NCBI GenBank assembly: GCA_002307725.1
Contig: DBUB01000002.1
Location: 62,001-126,000 of the forward strand
Direction of reading: 5' to 3'
DNA: 64,000 nucleotides
Origin: Alphaproteobacteria bacterium UBA1301
Lineage (GTDB): Bacteria; Pseudomonadota; Alphaproteobacteria; Micropepsales; Micropepsaceae
Shown: positions 27,536-35,552 of the stretch, piece after piece
How the letters are laid out: each line of letters starts with the position of its first letter
How positions within the stretch are numbered: the stretch's first letter is position 1
The notes under the pieces: generated by a model
The model's database searches: none
Seen by the model: only the letters and a program-made list of their open reading frames with translations
Told to the model about the DNA's origin: nothing
Translations under genes and position numbers: made by a program

Positions 27536-30415
27536 CTAATGTGCCGCATCCCAGTTGTCAGCAGCGCGCGCTTCCACGGTCAATTTGACCGACAGCTTCA
27601 TTACCGGTTCGGTGGCGGATTCCATCACCCGCACCGCAACGGTACGGGTCTTCTCTACCTCCGCATCCGCCGCTTCGAACACCAGTTCGTCGTGCACTTG
27701 CAGCAGCATCTTCGCCGTCACGCCTGCCGCGGCCAGGGCACCCGGCATACGGATCATGGCGCGGCGGATGATGTCGGCGGCAGTCCCCTGGATCGGCGCA
27801 TTGATCGCGGCCCTCTCCGCTCCGCCGCGAAAACCTTGAATTTTCGAAGCGATCTCGCGAATGTGGATGCGGCGGCCGAACAGCGTTTCGACGTAGCCGT
27901 GCTTGCGGGCATAGACCTTGGTGGCCTCCATGTAAGCGCGGATGCCAGGAAAGCGTGCGAAGTATTTCTTGATGTAATCGTCGGCCTCGCCGCGGGTGAT
28001 GCCGAGCTGGGCGGCCAAGCCGAACGAAGAAATACCGTAGATGATGCCGAAGTTGATCGCCTTGGCGCGGCGGCGCACATCCGCCGGCATATCCTTCACC
28101 GGCACACCGAAAATCTCCGATGCCGTCATGGCGTGAATATCGAGCCCGTCGGCGAAGGCCTTTTTCAGTTGCGGAATATCAGCGATATGGGCGAACAGCC
28201 GCAGTTCGATCTGACTGTAATCGGCGCTGATCAACTTGGTGCCCGCCGGTGCGATGAAGGCTTGGCGGATCTTGCGGCCTTCGGCGGTGCGGATCGGAAT
28301 GTTCTGCAGGTTAGGATCGGTTGACGCCAACCGTCCGGTGGCCGCCGAGGCCATGGCGTAACTGGTGTGAACGCGGCCGGTGTACGGATTGATGTAGGTC
28401 GGCAGCGCGTCGGTATAAGTACCGCGCAATTTCGCCAACGTGCGCCAGTCGAGCACTTTTTGCGGCAGGTCGTGACCTTGGGCCGCAAGGTCTTCCAAGA
28501 CACTCGCCTCGGTCGACCAGGCGCCGGTCTTGGTCTTTTGCCCGCCCTGAATGCCCATCTTGTCGAACAAAATTTCACCGAGCTGCTTTGGGGAAGCGAC
28601 ATTGAACTTCTCGCCCGCGAGCCCCGCGATCTCCACTTCGAGCTTCGCCATCTGGGTGGCGAAATCGTTCGACAGGCGGCGGAGCAGATCGGGATCGATA
28701 GCGACGCCTTCGCGCTCCATGTCGGCCAAGACCGGCATCAGCGGGCGTTCGAGGGTTTCATAGACCGTGCGTTTGTGCTCAGCGGTAAGCCGCGGTTTGA
28801 GCAGCAGCCACAGGCGCAAGGTGACGTCGGCATCCTCCGCCGAATAACGCGTGGCCTCAGGGATCGGCACCTGGTCAAAGGTGATCTTGTCCTTGCCTTT
28901 GCCCGCGACATCCGCGAATGAAATCGGCTTGTGGCCGAGATGCAATTCGGACAATTCGTCCATGCCGTGACCGTGGGCACCGGCGTCGAGCACATAGCTC
29001 ATCAGCATGGTGTCGTCGAACGGCGTAATGCGAATGCCGCGTTGCAGAAAAATGAGAAAATCGTATTTGAGATTCTGGCCGATCTTGAGGACCGACGGGT
29101 CTTCGAGAAGCGCCATCAACGCTTGCAACAAATCGGCTTCGGCAATTTGTTTCGGCGGCTCGGCCTCGGCGAACATCAGGCCGCTATCTTTGGCGCCGTG
29201 ACCGCAGGGAATGTAGCACGCCTCATTCGGTGCCAGCGCCAGCGACACACCGACCAGCTTGGCCTGCAGCGCATCGAGTGAAGTGGTTTCGGTATCGACG
29301 CACACGAGCCCTTGCGCGCGGGCCTTGGCGATCCACGCTTCCAGCCGTTCGGGGCTGGTGATGGTTTCGTATTTGGAATGATCGAAGGGGCGCAAAATCG
29401 CTTCGCGATTTACCACCTCGGCGACTTCCATTTGCGCCGGGCGCGCGTCAGCCGCTGCGGCCAGCCTGTCGCTTGCGACCGTGACCGTGCCTTCGGCGGC
29501 CGGTGCGGCAACGCCGTAATGCGACGCCGCCCGTTTGATGAGTGCCGCAAATTCCATTGCCGTCAAGAACGCGATCAGATCGTCAGGCACCGGCTCGCGC
29601 ACGGCAAAATTGCCGGGTTCAACGGTGATGGTCACGCGATCGTCGAGCTGCACGAGCTTTTGCGACAGGCGGGCCTTGTCGGCGTTGTTCTGCAAAGCTT
29701 CGCGGCGCTTAGGCTGTTTGATCTCGCCAGCGCGGGCAAGCAGCGTTTCCAGATCGCCATAAAAGTTGATCAGTTCAGCGGCGGTCTTGACGCCGATGCC
29801 CGGCACGCCCGGCACGTTATCGGTGGAATCGCCCGCCAGCGACTGCACATCGACCACTTTGGACGGCGGCACGCCGAATTTTTCGATCACTTCGGATGAA
29901 CCGATGGCCTTGTTCTTCATGCCGTCGAAAAGCTGCACCTGGCCATCGACAACGAGCTGCATCAAATCCTTGTCGGACGACACGACGGTAACGCGGGCAC
30001 CGGCTTCGCGCGCCAGCCGCGCATAGGTGGCGATCAGATCGTCGGCTTCGAACCCGGCCAGCTCGACGCAAGCGACGCCGAAGGCACGGGTGGCATCGCG
30101 CACCAGCGGAAATTGCGGGATCAGGTCTTCCGGCGGCGGCGGGCGGTTGGCCTTGTATTCGGGATAGATATCGTTGCGGAAAGTATGCTTGCCGGCATCG
30201 AAGATCACTGCGAGGTGGGTCGGCTTGTCGCCGCCCTTCATGTCTTCCATCAGCTTCCAGAGCATGTCGCAGTACATGCGCACGGCGCCGGTCGGCAAAT
30301 TGTCAGACCGGAAGAGATACTTGCGGTCCTGATGCGACGCCTGGAAATAGGCGCGGAACAGGTACCCGGACCCGTCGATCAGATAGAGATGATCGCCCTT
30401 TTTCAGCGCGCTCAA
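27536..30415 (-). CDS. polA: DNA polymerase I
   Basis: 959-aa repair/replication polymerase. The N-terminal 5'-nuclease domain begins HLYLIDGSGYLFRAYF and includes VSSDKDLMQLV and VPGIGVKTAAELI. The 3'-5' exonuclease keeps its acidic motif (CVDTETTSLDA) and appears active. Polymerase motif A is SADYSQIELRLF, motif B RRRAKAINFGIIYG, motif C LQVHDELVFE. The start is taken as TTG 30415, which overlaps the TGA of the upstream zinc-finger gene (TTGA); the frame is open to an ATG at 30466, but that would lie inside the zinc-finger gene. Confidence 0.95.
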   Translation of the reverse strand: MSALKKGDHLYLIDGSGYLFRAYFQASHQDRKYLFRSDNLPTGAVRMYCDMLWKLMEDMKGGDKPTHLAVIFDAGKHTFRNDIYPEYKANRPPPPEDLIPQFPLVRDATRAFGVACVELAGFEADDLIATYARLAREAGARVTVVSSDKDLMQLVVDGQVQLFDGMKNKAIGSSEVIEKFGVPPSKVVDVQSLAGDSTDNVPGVPGIGVKTAAELINFYGDLETLLARAGEIKQPKRREALQNNADKARLSQKLVQLDDRVTITVEPGNFAVREPVPDDLIAFLTAMEFAALIKRAASHYGVAAPAAEGTVTVASDRLAAAADARPAQMEVAEVVNREAILRPFDHSKYETITSPERLEAWIAKARAQGLVCVDTETTSLDALQAKLVGVSLALAPNEACYIPCGHGAKDSGLMFAEAEPPKQIAEADLLQALMALLEDPSVLKIGQNLKYDFLIFLQRGIRITPFDDTMLMSYVLDAGAHGHGMDELSELHLGHKPISFADVAGKGKDKITFDQVPIPEATRYSAEDADVTLRLWLLLKPRLTAEHKRTVYETLERPLMPVLADMEREGVAIDPDLLRRLSNDFATQMAKLEVEIAGLAGEKFNVASPKQLGEILFDKMGIQGGQKTKTGAWSTEASVLEDLAAQGHDLPQKVLDWRTLAKLRGTYTDALPTYINPYTGRVHTSYAMASAATGRLASTDPNLQNIPIRTAEGRKIRQAFIAPAGTKLISADYSQIELRLFAHIADIPQLKKAFADGLDIHAMTASEIFGVPVKDMPADVRRRAKAINFGIIYGISSFGLAAQLGITRGEADDYIKKYFARFPGIRAYMEATKVYARKHGYVETLFGRRIHIREIASKIQGFRGGAERAAINAPIQGTAADIIRRAMIRMPGALAAAGVTAKMLLQVHDELVFEAADAEVEKTRTVAVRVMESATEPVMKLSVKLTVEARAADNWDAAH

Positions 30416-30588
30416 GGAGCGCCCGCCCCCGGCGTCAGAACATACCGGCGATCGCAATAGGGGCATTCGACAAAGCCCGCGTCGCCCATTTCGAGATAGA
30501 CTTTGGGATGACCTAACGCTCCGCCACCTCCGTCACAGGCCACGCGGGTGTCTTCCACTGCGATCACTTCGGGGGCTTCGGGCGTCAT
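30412..30588 (-). CDS. small zinc-finger domain protein (zf-CHCC family)
   Basis: 58-aa gene too short for most ORF filters. The translation contains VACDGGGGALGHPKVYLEM then ECPYCDRRYVL, the Cys-His-Cys-Cys pattern of the zf-CHCC family, which includes the NDUFS6 subunit of mitochondrial complex I and its alphaproteobacterial homologues. Start ATG 30588. Its stop codon overlaps the probable TTG start of polA, so the two are coupled. It may be a complex I accessory subunit or a free-standing zinc protein. Confidence 0.85.
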   Translation of the reverse strand: MTPEAPEVIAVEDTRVACDGGGGALGHPKVYLEMGDAGFVECPYCDRRYVLTPGAGAP

Positions 30589-30683
30589 TCGTTTCTGATC
30601 CGTTCGGGCAGCGGAATGATAACCGGGATAGGCGGCCGAGCAACCAGTTTGACGGCCCTAAAACGAGGGATAAAGTCCCGCCC

Positions 30684-31235
30684 ATGGTCAAGTTGACTCG
30701 TATCTACACCAAAACCGGCGACCAAGGGACGACGGGGCTCGGCGACGGCACCCGTGTCGACAAGGACGCCTTGCGGGTGGAGGCCTTCGGCGCCGTCGAC
30801 GAGGCCAATGCCGCCATCGGGCTGGCGCGCCTCTCGGGCAAAGGCAAGATCGACACGATGCTGGCAGCAATCCAGAACGATTTGTTCGATCTCGGCGCTG
30901 ATTTGTGCGTGCCCGAACCGTCCAAGCGCCCGGCGTTGCGTATTTCGGACGAACAAGTCACGCGTCTCGAACGCGAGATCGATACCCTCAACGCCAAGCT
31001 GAAGCCGCTGAACTCGTTTGTGCTGCCGGGCGGCACGCGGCTGGCGGCTGAACTGCATCTGGCGCGCACGCTCGTGCGCCGCGCTGAACGGGCGATCGTG
31101 ACGCTGGCAAGGCATGAGACGGTCGGCGCCCCGGCACTGCGCTACATCAACCGGTTGTCCGATCACCTGTTCGTCCTCAGCCGCGCCGCCAACAAGGGCA
31201 AGGACGTGCTGTGGATGCCGGGAAAACACCGCTAA
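30684..31235 (+). CDS. pduO: PduO-type cob(I)alamin adenosyltransferase
   Basis: 183-aa enzyme transferring the adenosyl group of ATP to cob(I)alamin to make coenzyme B12. Signatures: LTRIYTKTGDQGTTGLGDG (ATP-binding), VEAFGAVDEANAAIG, FVLPGGTRLAAELHLARTLVRRAER and INRLSDHLFVLSR. Divergent from the zinc-finger/polA unit and convergent with a small membrane protein. Implies use of B12 cofactors. Confidence 0.95.
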   Translation: MVKLTRIYTKTGDQGTTGLGDGTRVDKDALRVEAFGAVDEANAAIGLARLSGKGKIDTMLAAIQNDLFDLGADLCVPEPSKRPALRISDEQVTRLEREIDTLNAKLKPLNSFVLPGGTRLAAELHLARTLVRRAERAIVTLARHETVGAPALRYINRLSDHLFVLSRAANKGKDVLWMPGKHR

Positions 31236-31236
31236 C

Positions 31237-31536
31237 TCATTCGTCGTCGCGCTTGTGGCCGGCGAGGAAGGCGATGACCACGCCGACGACACCGAGTGAC
31301 CACGCCGGAATCGACAACACCGCTAAGACGCCGCTCGACACCAACTGCGGTGCCCCTTTGGTGATCCAGGTGATGAAACCCGCAACCGCCGCCTTGTCGA
31401 AGATCGCCCACACGTCGAGGAACGAGCGCAGGGTGATCTGGCCCTGATGCTCGAGGGTCGTGACCATATCGGCGCCGAGCAGCATCAAGCCGAGCCCAAG
31501 CAGGATGAGACCAACATAACTCATGAATGTGCGCAT
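31237..31536 (-). CDS. small membrane protein
   Basis: 99-aa hypothetical protein with two or three hydrophobic helices (VGLILLGLGLMLLGADMV; a weaker central segment; SLGVVGVVIAFLAG) and a charged C-terminus (HKRDDE). Start 31536 follows GGGGATTC. The family is unknown to me; the overall pattern resembles small inner-membrane proteins of related alphaproteobacteria. Its stop lies one base from the convergent pduO stop. Confidence 0.7.
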   Translation of the reverse strand: MRTFMSYVGLILLGLGLMLLGADMVTTLEHQGQITLRSFLDVWAIFDKAAVAGFITWITKGAPQLVSSGVLAVLSIPAWSLGVVGVVIAFLAGHKRDDE

Positions 31537-31633
31537 CGCTTGAATCCCCAACCCCGCGCCGGTTGTATAGCGCGAGATTGTGACGCTAATCGGGGCGCGT
31601 ACAAGAACCGTTTGGTCCCATTAACCATCCTGC

Positions 31634-32104
31634 TTACTTTTCCGGCGGGTACGGCTCGCCAGTGCGATGCGTGTAGGTGCCTTTGGGGCCGTCCCAGACC
31701 AGATCGGCGTCAGGGTAGTGGCAGGTGTCGGTATCGGCTGGCGTGCGGGTGCCGATTTCCAGCACCACGGCCGGGGCGGCGGATTTGTTGGTGAGGTGAT
31801 GGCCGTTGCCGTCGTTGGCGGGAAAGGCGGCACAATCACCCGGCTTCAGCACCTGCTCGCCGGCATTGTCGACCAGCACGACCTCACCGGAGACGACATA
31901 AATGAACTCGTCCTCCTCGACATGCCAGTGACGCTGCGCCGACCACACGCCGGGCATCAGGGTAAGAAGATTGACTCCGAACTGGGTGAGCCCGCCGGCA
32001 TCGCCGAGGCGTTTGCGCACGCGCTCCAAACATGGCTGGTTGTAAGGGGCGGGATAACCACAGCGCTTTATTTCCGGCACGACGGCGATGTCGATCTTGG
32101 GCAT
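31634..32104 (-). CDS. cupin-domain protein
   Basis: 156-aa single-cupin protein. Cupin motif 1 is seen in SAQRHWHVEEDEFIYVVSGE (two His and a Glu as likely metal ligands) and motif 2 in PGDCAAFPANDGNGHHLTN. It is of the type that oxygenates, isomerises or binds small acids; substrate unknown. Start 32104 has AAGGAAATG upstream. The first 14 codons are repeated at 34738-34779 next to a transposase remnant, so a second copy of this gene once existed. Confidence 0.85.
   Translation of the reverse strand: MPKIDIAVVPEIKRCGYPAPYNQPCLERVRKRLGDAGGLTQFGVNLLTLMPGVWSAQRHWHVEEDEFIYVVSGEVVLVDNAGEQVLKPGDCAAFPANDGNGHHLTNKSAAPAVVLEIGTRTPADTDTCHYPDADLVWDGPKGTYTHRTGEPYPPEK
32063..32104 (-). repeat. cupin 5'-end repeat, copy A
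   Basis: 42-bp segment covering the start of the cupin gene. It matches 34738-34779 at 39 of 42 bases in the same orientation. The differences are scattered single substitutions. Confidence 0.85.
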
Positions 32105-32175
32105 AGACTCATTTCCTTCGGCGTCGGTGCCCCGACGATAAACGAAAATGCGGACAGGCGTCGTTTGCATGCGCC

Positions 32176-32556
32176 TTAAGCGGAGCACTTGTTGCTTTCT
32201 GCCGCGGCGCAGGCGACGAGCGCGCGACCGGCCTGGATGTGGGTCCGGATCAGCGCCAAAAAAAGTTGCCAGTCGCGGCTGTATTTGCCGTGTTTGAGCC
32301 GGTTCGTGTTGCCTTGCTGCGCGCCGGAGGGGCGCTTGACCTTTGCCGCGGCGAGCAGACGCTTCTTGCTCCAGCGCCGGGGTTTCTTCAGCAAAGTCTT
32401 TTTGCGATTCCAGTCGGCATTTTCGGCTTCAAGCGCCTGGAATCGCTGTCTTAACGCCAGAAAGTTTGCGTGCAATTCGGCCGCATCCGGCGGCCTTGGA
32501 ACGACACTTTCCGACTGGTGGGTGGCTCTCAAACGCAAAACGTCCCATTTGGTCAC
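32176..32556 (-). CDS. hypothetical basic protein with GNTNxxKHG motif
   Basis: 126-aa, strongly basic centre (KKTLLKKPRRWSKKRL) preceded by a short coiled-coil-like helix (FLALRQRFQALEAENADW). The stretch PSGAQQGNTNRLKHGKYSR matches a motif common in small phage- and transposon-associated proteins of alphaproteobacteria; I know no assigned function. It lies within the accessory island, 71 bp upstream of the cupin gene. The start may be shorter. Confidence 0.6.
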   Translation of the reverse strand: MTKWDVLRLRATHQSESVVPRPPDAAELHANFLALRQRFQALEAENADWNRKKTLLKKPRRWSKKRLLAAAKVKRPSGAQQGNTNRLKHGKYSRDWQLFLALIRTHIQAGRALVACAAAESNKCSA

Positions 32557-32745
32557 CCTGATAGATTTGGGATCGGATTCCGCATTTCAAGAGGAGCGCC
32601 GGATTTTATTTTCCCGCCGCGCCGCCAATGCAATTGTCCGCTCTTAATCCGGTTTCAGACTTTCTCGCACCGGCTCGGATGGCGCACATGCGTCATAAGT
32701 TGCCCCCCGCTGAAGCATCGGGGGACGTCATAGCATGACCGCCAA

Positions 32746-34185
32746 CTATGCTTCTGGCGGCGCCTCGTCCTGCTCTGGGTATTGGCTCGCAAGATATTTT
32801 CCGAGATTGCGCACTTCATGCGGTGGCAGCAAGAATGTGAGCCAGCCAAATCCCCAATGCCGTAGGCGGAGTATGATGCCAGGAACCGAAGAGTGAGGTG
32901 ACGTCTCTGTTCGCCAGCTGGGATCGGGCACGACCATTTCTTGGGTTCCTGCTTCGCGGCAGGGTTCTGCGGCTACAGGATCAGGCACATTCGACCTAAT
33001 CAGCCCCATCATGGAAATGAATTCGCTCAATTCATCGGCGGTGAGTTCCAACTCGACGTGTGTGGCGTCCCGAAGCCGAATGGTCAGAAGCGCTTTCCGC
33101 TGCTCAGGCTGGGCTCGCATAGAGATTTCTGCTTCTTTGGTAGTCATCTTCATTTCCCGGTCAGGGCTAAAATCCCCAAAGGTGAACGATGCACGGGTAC
33201 GAAACGGCGTCGCGACGTTCAACACTGAAACCGAAAAGCTCCTTCCGGACTGCGCAATTGCCATACAAGGATCACCATTTTCGTCCCGCAGCATCAGTAT
33301 GCGATCCGGCCGTCCAATCGACTGGTCAGACACAAATACGTCAATGGGCTTGCCAAGTGACGCCAGCACTCGTTCTTTGAACTCGCACGGTCGGCCGTCA
33401 AAAGAATACGCATTGTAGCCCTCTCCCTCGCAAACGTAGACGGTACCCCCCGGCTTTTGTAGCCAGTACACAACAACACCCCGCCCATGATCGAAATCCG
33501 TGACAGAAAGAGAGAAGCCGCCTTCCTCTGCCGATCCATGTGGCACGGCTGAACCTGGCACGGCTGTTTTGAGTACCGGGTCTGACACAGAATAGCTGTA
33601 GTTGCATAACGACAGTCCTCGTGTCGAAAGCACATACGCGAGGGGCCAGCCCCCTACGTCGCGCTCAGACCGCTCAACAAAAACGCGCATTAGTCCATGA
33701 ATAGAACCTACAAGAGCGTCGGGTACCTCGATTTCGTCTCGCGCGACACAAACGAAATGCGCGATCGCCTCAGGTACAGGATCGATGGCTGGGTCATGCC
33801 GCGCACGTTGGAAGTGCTCGAACGCCTCATCTACGCCCAGATGCAACGTAGGCTTTTCAACGAAATGTCCGCTATCGATTGAAACTAGATGTGGCTCCGC
33901 GTCGTCGAGATACGCATATGCAATACTGACGCTGGGACTGGATTTCAGCCACTCTGCGATCGTCCGCACGGTTTCGGAGCCCGCTGGCAGCGCTGCGGCA
34001 GCATGTATAAGGCGAAAACCATCCGTGGGCTCGCCCGCAAAGCCGATCAGCGCTCGCCCATCAATGGCTGGAACAATCTTTAGACCACACTCGGGTTGCT
34101 GCAGAGGCACGGCAACGCCAGTGATGGCGGTATCTGCCACCATCCACACGCTTCCATTCGATACGCCGGAGACTAGAAGAGTCAC
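32746..34185 (-). CDS. proteasome/HslV-like Ntn-hydrolase domain protein (novel architecture)
   Basis: 479 aa from a GTG at 34185 (an in-frame TTG lies at 34251). The N-terminus reads MTLLVSGVSNGSVWMVADTAITG. Removing Met exposes Thr1, Asp falls at position 17 and Lys at 35 (GLKIVPAIDGRALIGFAG). That is the Thr1/Asp17/Lys33 layout of proteasome beta subunits and HslV, and the same spacing is visible in HslV of this window. The Ntn-like part spans about residues 1-200. The remainder (beta-rich, VVVYWLQKPGGTVYVCEG; then AEPCREAGTQ and a hydrophobic GWLTFLLPPHEV) is unfamiliar. No signal peptide. Function not assignable: self-activated peptidase or amidase is the inference. Confidence 0.7.
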   Translation of the reverse strand: MTLLVSGVSNGSVWMVADTAITGVAVPLQQPECGLKIVPAIDGRALIGFAGEPTDGFRLIHAAAALPAGSETVRTIAEWLKSSPSVSIAYAYLDDAEPHLVSIDSGHFVEKPTLHLGVDEAFEHFQRARHDPAIDPVPEAIAHFVCVARDEIEVPDALVGSIHGLMRVFVERSERDVGGWPLAYVLSTRGLSLCNYSYSVSDPVLKTAVPGSAVPHGSAEEGGFSLSVTDFDHGRGVVVYWLQKPGGTVYVCEGEGYNAYSFDGRPCEFKERVLASLGKPIDVFVSDQSIGRPDRILMLRDENGDPCMAIAQSGRSFSVSVLNVATPFRTRASFTFGDFSPDREMKMTTKEAEISMRAQPEQRKALLTIRLRDATHVELELTADELSEFISMMGLIRSNVPDPVAAEPCREAGTQEMVVPDPSWRTETSPHSSVPGIILRLRHWGFGWLTFLLPPHEVRNLGKYLASQYPEQDEAPPEA

Positions 34186-34523
34186 GCCTTCAATCCAACG
34201 AGCACTACACCAATTAAGATAGCCTGCATTGGCTTTCCAATCGACCGACAAGTCTTGGCGCTTCTGCCACGCTCTATCAACGGTGAGTTTGGGGCGGAAA
34301 GTGGACGGATGGCGACCTTGCGGCCGTTCACGACAAGGCGGACGTGTCGAGAATGCCGCGACAGGTTACGAATTTCCGATCGAGCTGCGCACTCTCCTAC
34401 AGCGCAGCGCTCGAGAGCATCGGACATTCAAACGCGATCGCGTCGCCGTCTTTCCTCCCCCGCGGAGCGCCGCTGGCGGAATCACACATTCTTGCAATAG
34501 CGGGGGAGCGACTGTCTTGGCTG
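34186..34523. other. spacer upstream of the Ntn-like gene
   Basis: About 340 bases between the Ntn-like gene and the transposase remnant. Short frames on both strands are unremarkable. It may be further decayed transposon sequence, but I cannot show this. Confidence 0.4.
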
Positions 34524-34677
34524 TCAAGCGGGTTGCCATGGGCGTCGATCTCTGAGGATGGTTAGTAGCCGCCGGGCAACGGCGATTGCAGCGACGATCT
34601 TTTCTTTTCCGTCGGCCACAAGACGGTCGCGGAAGGCTTTGAGAACCGTGAATACGGTGTCAGGTGCACTATTGGCC
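34524..34677 (-). pseudogene. C-terminal remnant of an IS110-family transposase
   Basis: Minus-strand translation gives VFTVLKAFRDRLVADGKEK followed by IVAAIAVARRLLTIL and RDRRPWQPA, then a stop at 34524-34526. This is the characteristic end of IS110/IS1111 transposases (xLKAFYxRLxAxGKxKKVAxxAxxRKLLxIL). Only about 50 codons remain. The broken upstream edge abuts the duplicated cupin fragment. Confidence 0.65.
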
Positions 34678-34737
34678 GTCGTTCGAGCGATGAGGAATAT
34701 TACTCCTGTCCCCGCATTCGCATTCGTCGCATTCGCA

Positions 34738-34779
34738 GCGCTTTATTTCCGGTACGGCGGCGATATCGATCTTGGGCAT
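34738..34779 (-). repeat. cupin 5'-end repeat, copy B (truncated gene fragment)
   Basis: 39/42 identical to 32063-32104. Reading on the minus strand it encodes MPKIDIAAVPEIKRC, the start of a second cupin gene. After this the frame runs into CECDECECGD (a short CATTCG repeat) and loses all similarity. The fragment lies three bases beyond the hicB stop. Confidence 0.85.
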
Positions 34780-34781
34780 CG

Positions 34782-35231
34782 TCACCCAGCCTTTCTGCGC
34801 TGAGGGTGCTCGGGAAGTGTGATTTGCAAATCCGTACCCATTTTTTGGAGCGCGGCATCGATCACCCACATATGGGAACTATGGCGCAAATCGAGCAAGC
34901 GCCGCACCGAATTCTCCGGCATGCGCATCTCGTTTGCCAAACGTGATCGTGTCCAACCGTGATGAAGCATACTGTCGTAAACGGCGAGTTTTGCGGTCAC
35001 GAGCGGCGGCAAAACAAGACGCTCACCTTTGAAGGGCGGGCGCGGAATTGACCGGCCAGCCTTGATGTAACCTTCAAGGGCCGTGACGATCGCGTCCTTT
35101 GCGTTCTCGAATGCCTCTTCCTTGGTTTCTCCCTCCGTAAGGGCCTCGGGAACTTGCGGAAAACGAACCAGCCACCATCCGTTCTCCTGGTGCTCCAATT
35201 TGTAGGGATAGCCAAAAGCGACATTGGTCAT
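34782..35231 (-). CDS. hicB: HicB-family antitoxin
   Basis: 149 aa. The N-terminal HicB fold is plain (GWWLVRFPQVPEALTEGETKEEAFENAKDAI), followed by a C-terminal DNA-binding region (GWTRSRLANEMRMPENSVRRLLDLRHSS) resembling an XRE-type helix-turn-helix. It should neutralise HicA and repress the operon. It starts directly at the end of hicA, toxin-first order. An 18-bp palindrome overlaps the hicA start, a plausible HicB operator. Confidence 0.9.
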   Translation of the reverse strand: MTNVAFGYPYKLEHQENGWWLVRFPQVPEALTEGETKEEAFENAKDAIVTALEGYIKAGRSIPRPPFKGERLVLPPLVTAKLAVYDSMLHHGWTRSRLANEMRMPENSVRRLLDLRHSSHMWVIDAALQKMGTDLQITLPEHPQRRKAG

Positions 35232-35468
35232 TTATGACTCCAACTCCCGCCTGGAAATTCCAAGCTGGTCCAACATGGCCTTGAATAAGCCCGGCCCGAT
35301 TTCCTTGCGGCGATCCTTCAATGTCGTGAAGCGGCTTCCAAAGTAGAGACGGCCATGACTGCCTTTGCCGTGCCCGGGCTCAAAGGATACCGCGACGCCA
35401 TTCCGGCGCCCGTACTTGCGTACCAAGCGTTCGAATTCGTGGCCATTCACACAGTTATGTTCGCACAT
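35232..35468 (-). CDS. hicA: HicA-family mRNA interferase toxin
   Basis: 78 aa from ATG 35468 (a TTG at 35486 is in frame). The dsRBD-like HicA fold is recognisable: FERLVRKYGRRNGVAVSFEPGHGKGSHGRLYFG with the catalytic His in GSHGR, then GPGLFKAMLDQLGI. It is expected to cleave mRNA in a ribosome-independent way when HicB is degraded. The N-terminus (CEHNCVNGHE) is Cys/His-rich and not typical. It lies between the pnp terminator and hicB, in the accessory island. Confidence 0.85.
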   Translation of the reverse strand: MCEHNCVNGHEFERLVRKYGRRNGVAVSFEPGHGKGSHGRLYFGSRFTTLKDRRKEIGPGLFKAMLDQLGISRRELES

Positions 35469-35478
35469 ATTTGTGCGA
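35461..35478. promoter_or_regulatory. palindromic operator at hicA start
   Basis: Perfect inverted repeat TCGCACA-TATT-TGTGCGA. It spans the hicA start codon (35468-35466). HicB antitoxins with DNA-binding domains autorepress, and this is the only strong palindrome in the promoter region, so it is the likely operator. Alternatively it could fold in the mRNA and limit hicA translation. Confidence 0.5.
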
Positions 35479-35485
35479 TTGTCCA

Positions 35486-35519
35486 ATCAAAACAAAACCG
35501 CCCGCGAGGTCGCGGGCGG
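35486..35519 (-). terminator. intrinsic terminator after pnp
   Basis: Nine-bp perfect stem CCGCCCGCG/CGCGGGCGG with an ACCT loop on the minus strand, followed by TTTTGTTTT. It ends the long rimP-to-pnp operon 34 bases after the pnp stop and insulates hicA. Confidence 0.85.
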
Positions 35520-35552
35520 TTCCGTTTTATGTCCTACCGAAAACCGGCCGGG

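Noticed and set aside
32704..32726. CCCCCG/CGGGGG hairpin after the Ntn-like gene as a terminator
   Set aside because: The stem is short, with no T-run on the gene strand; kept out of the feature list.
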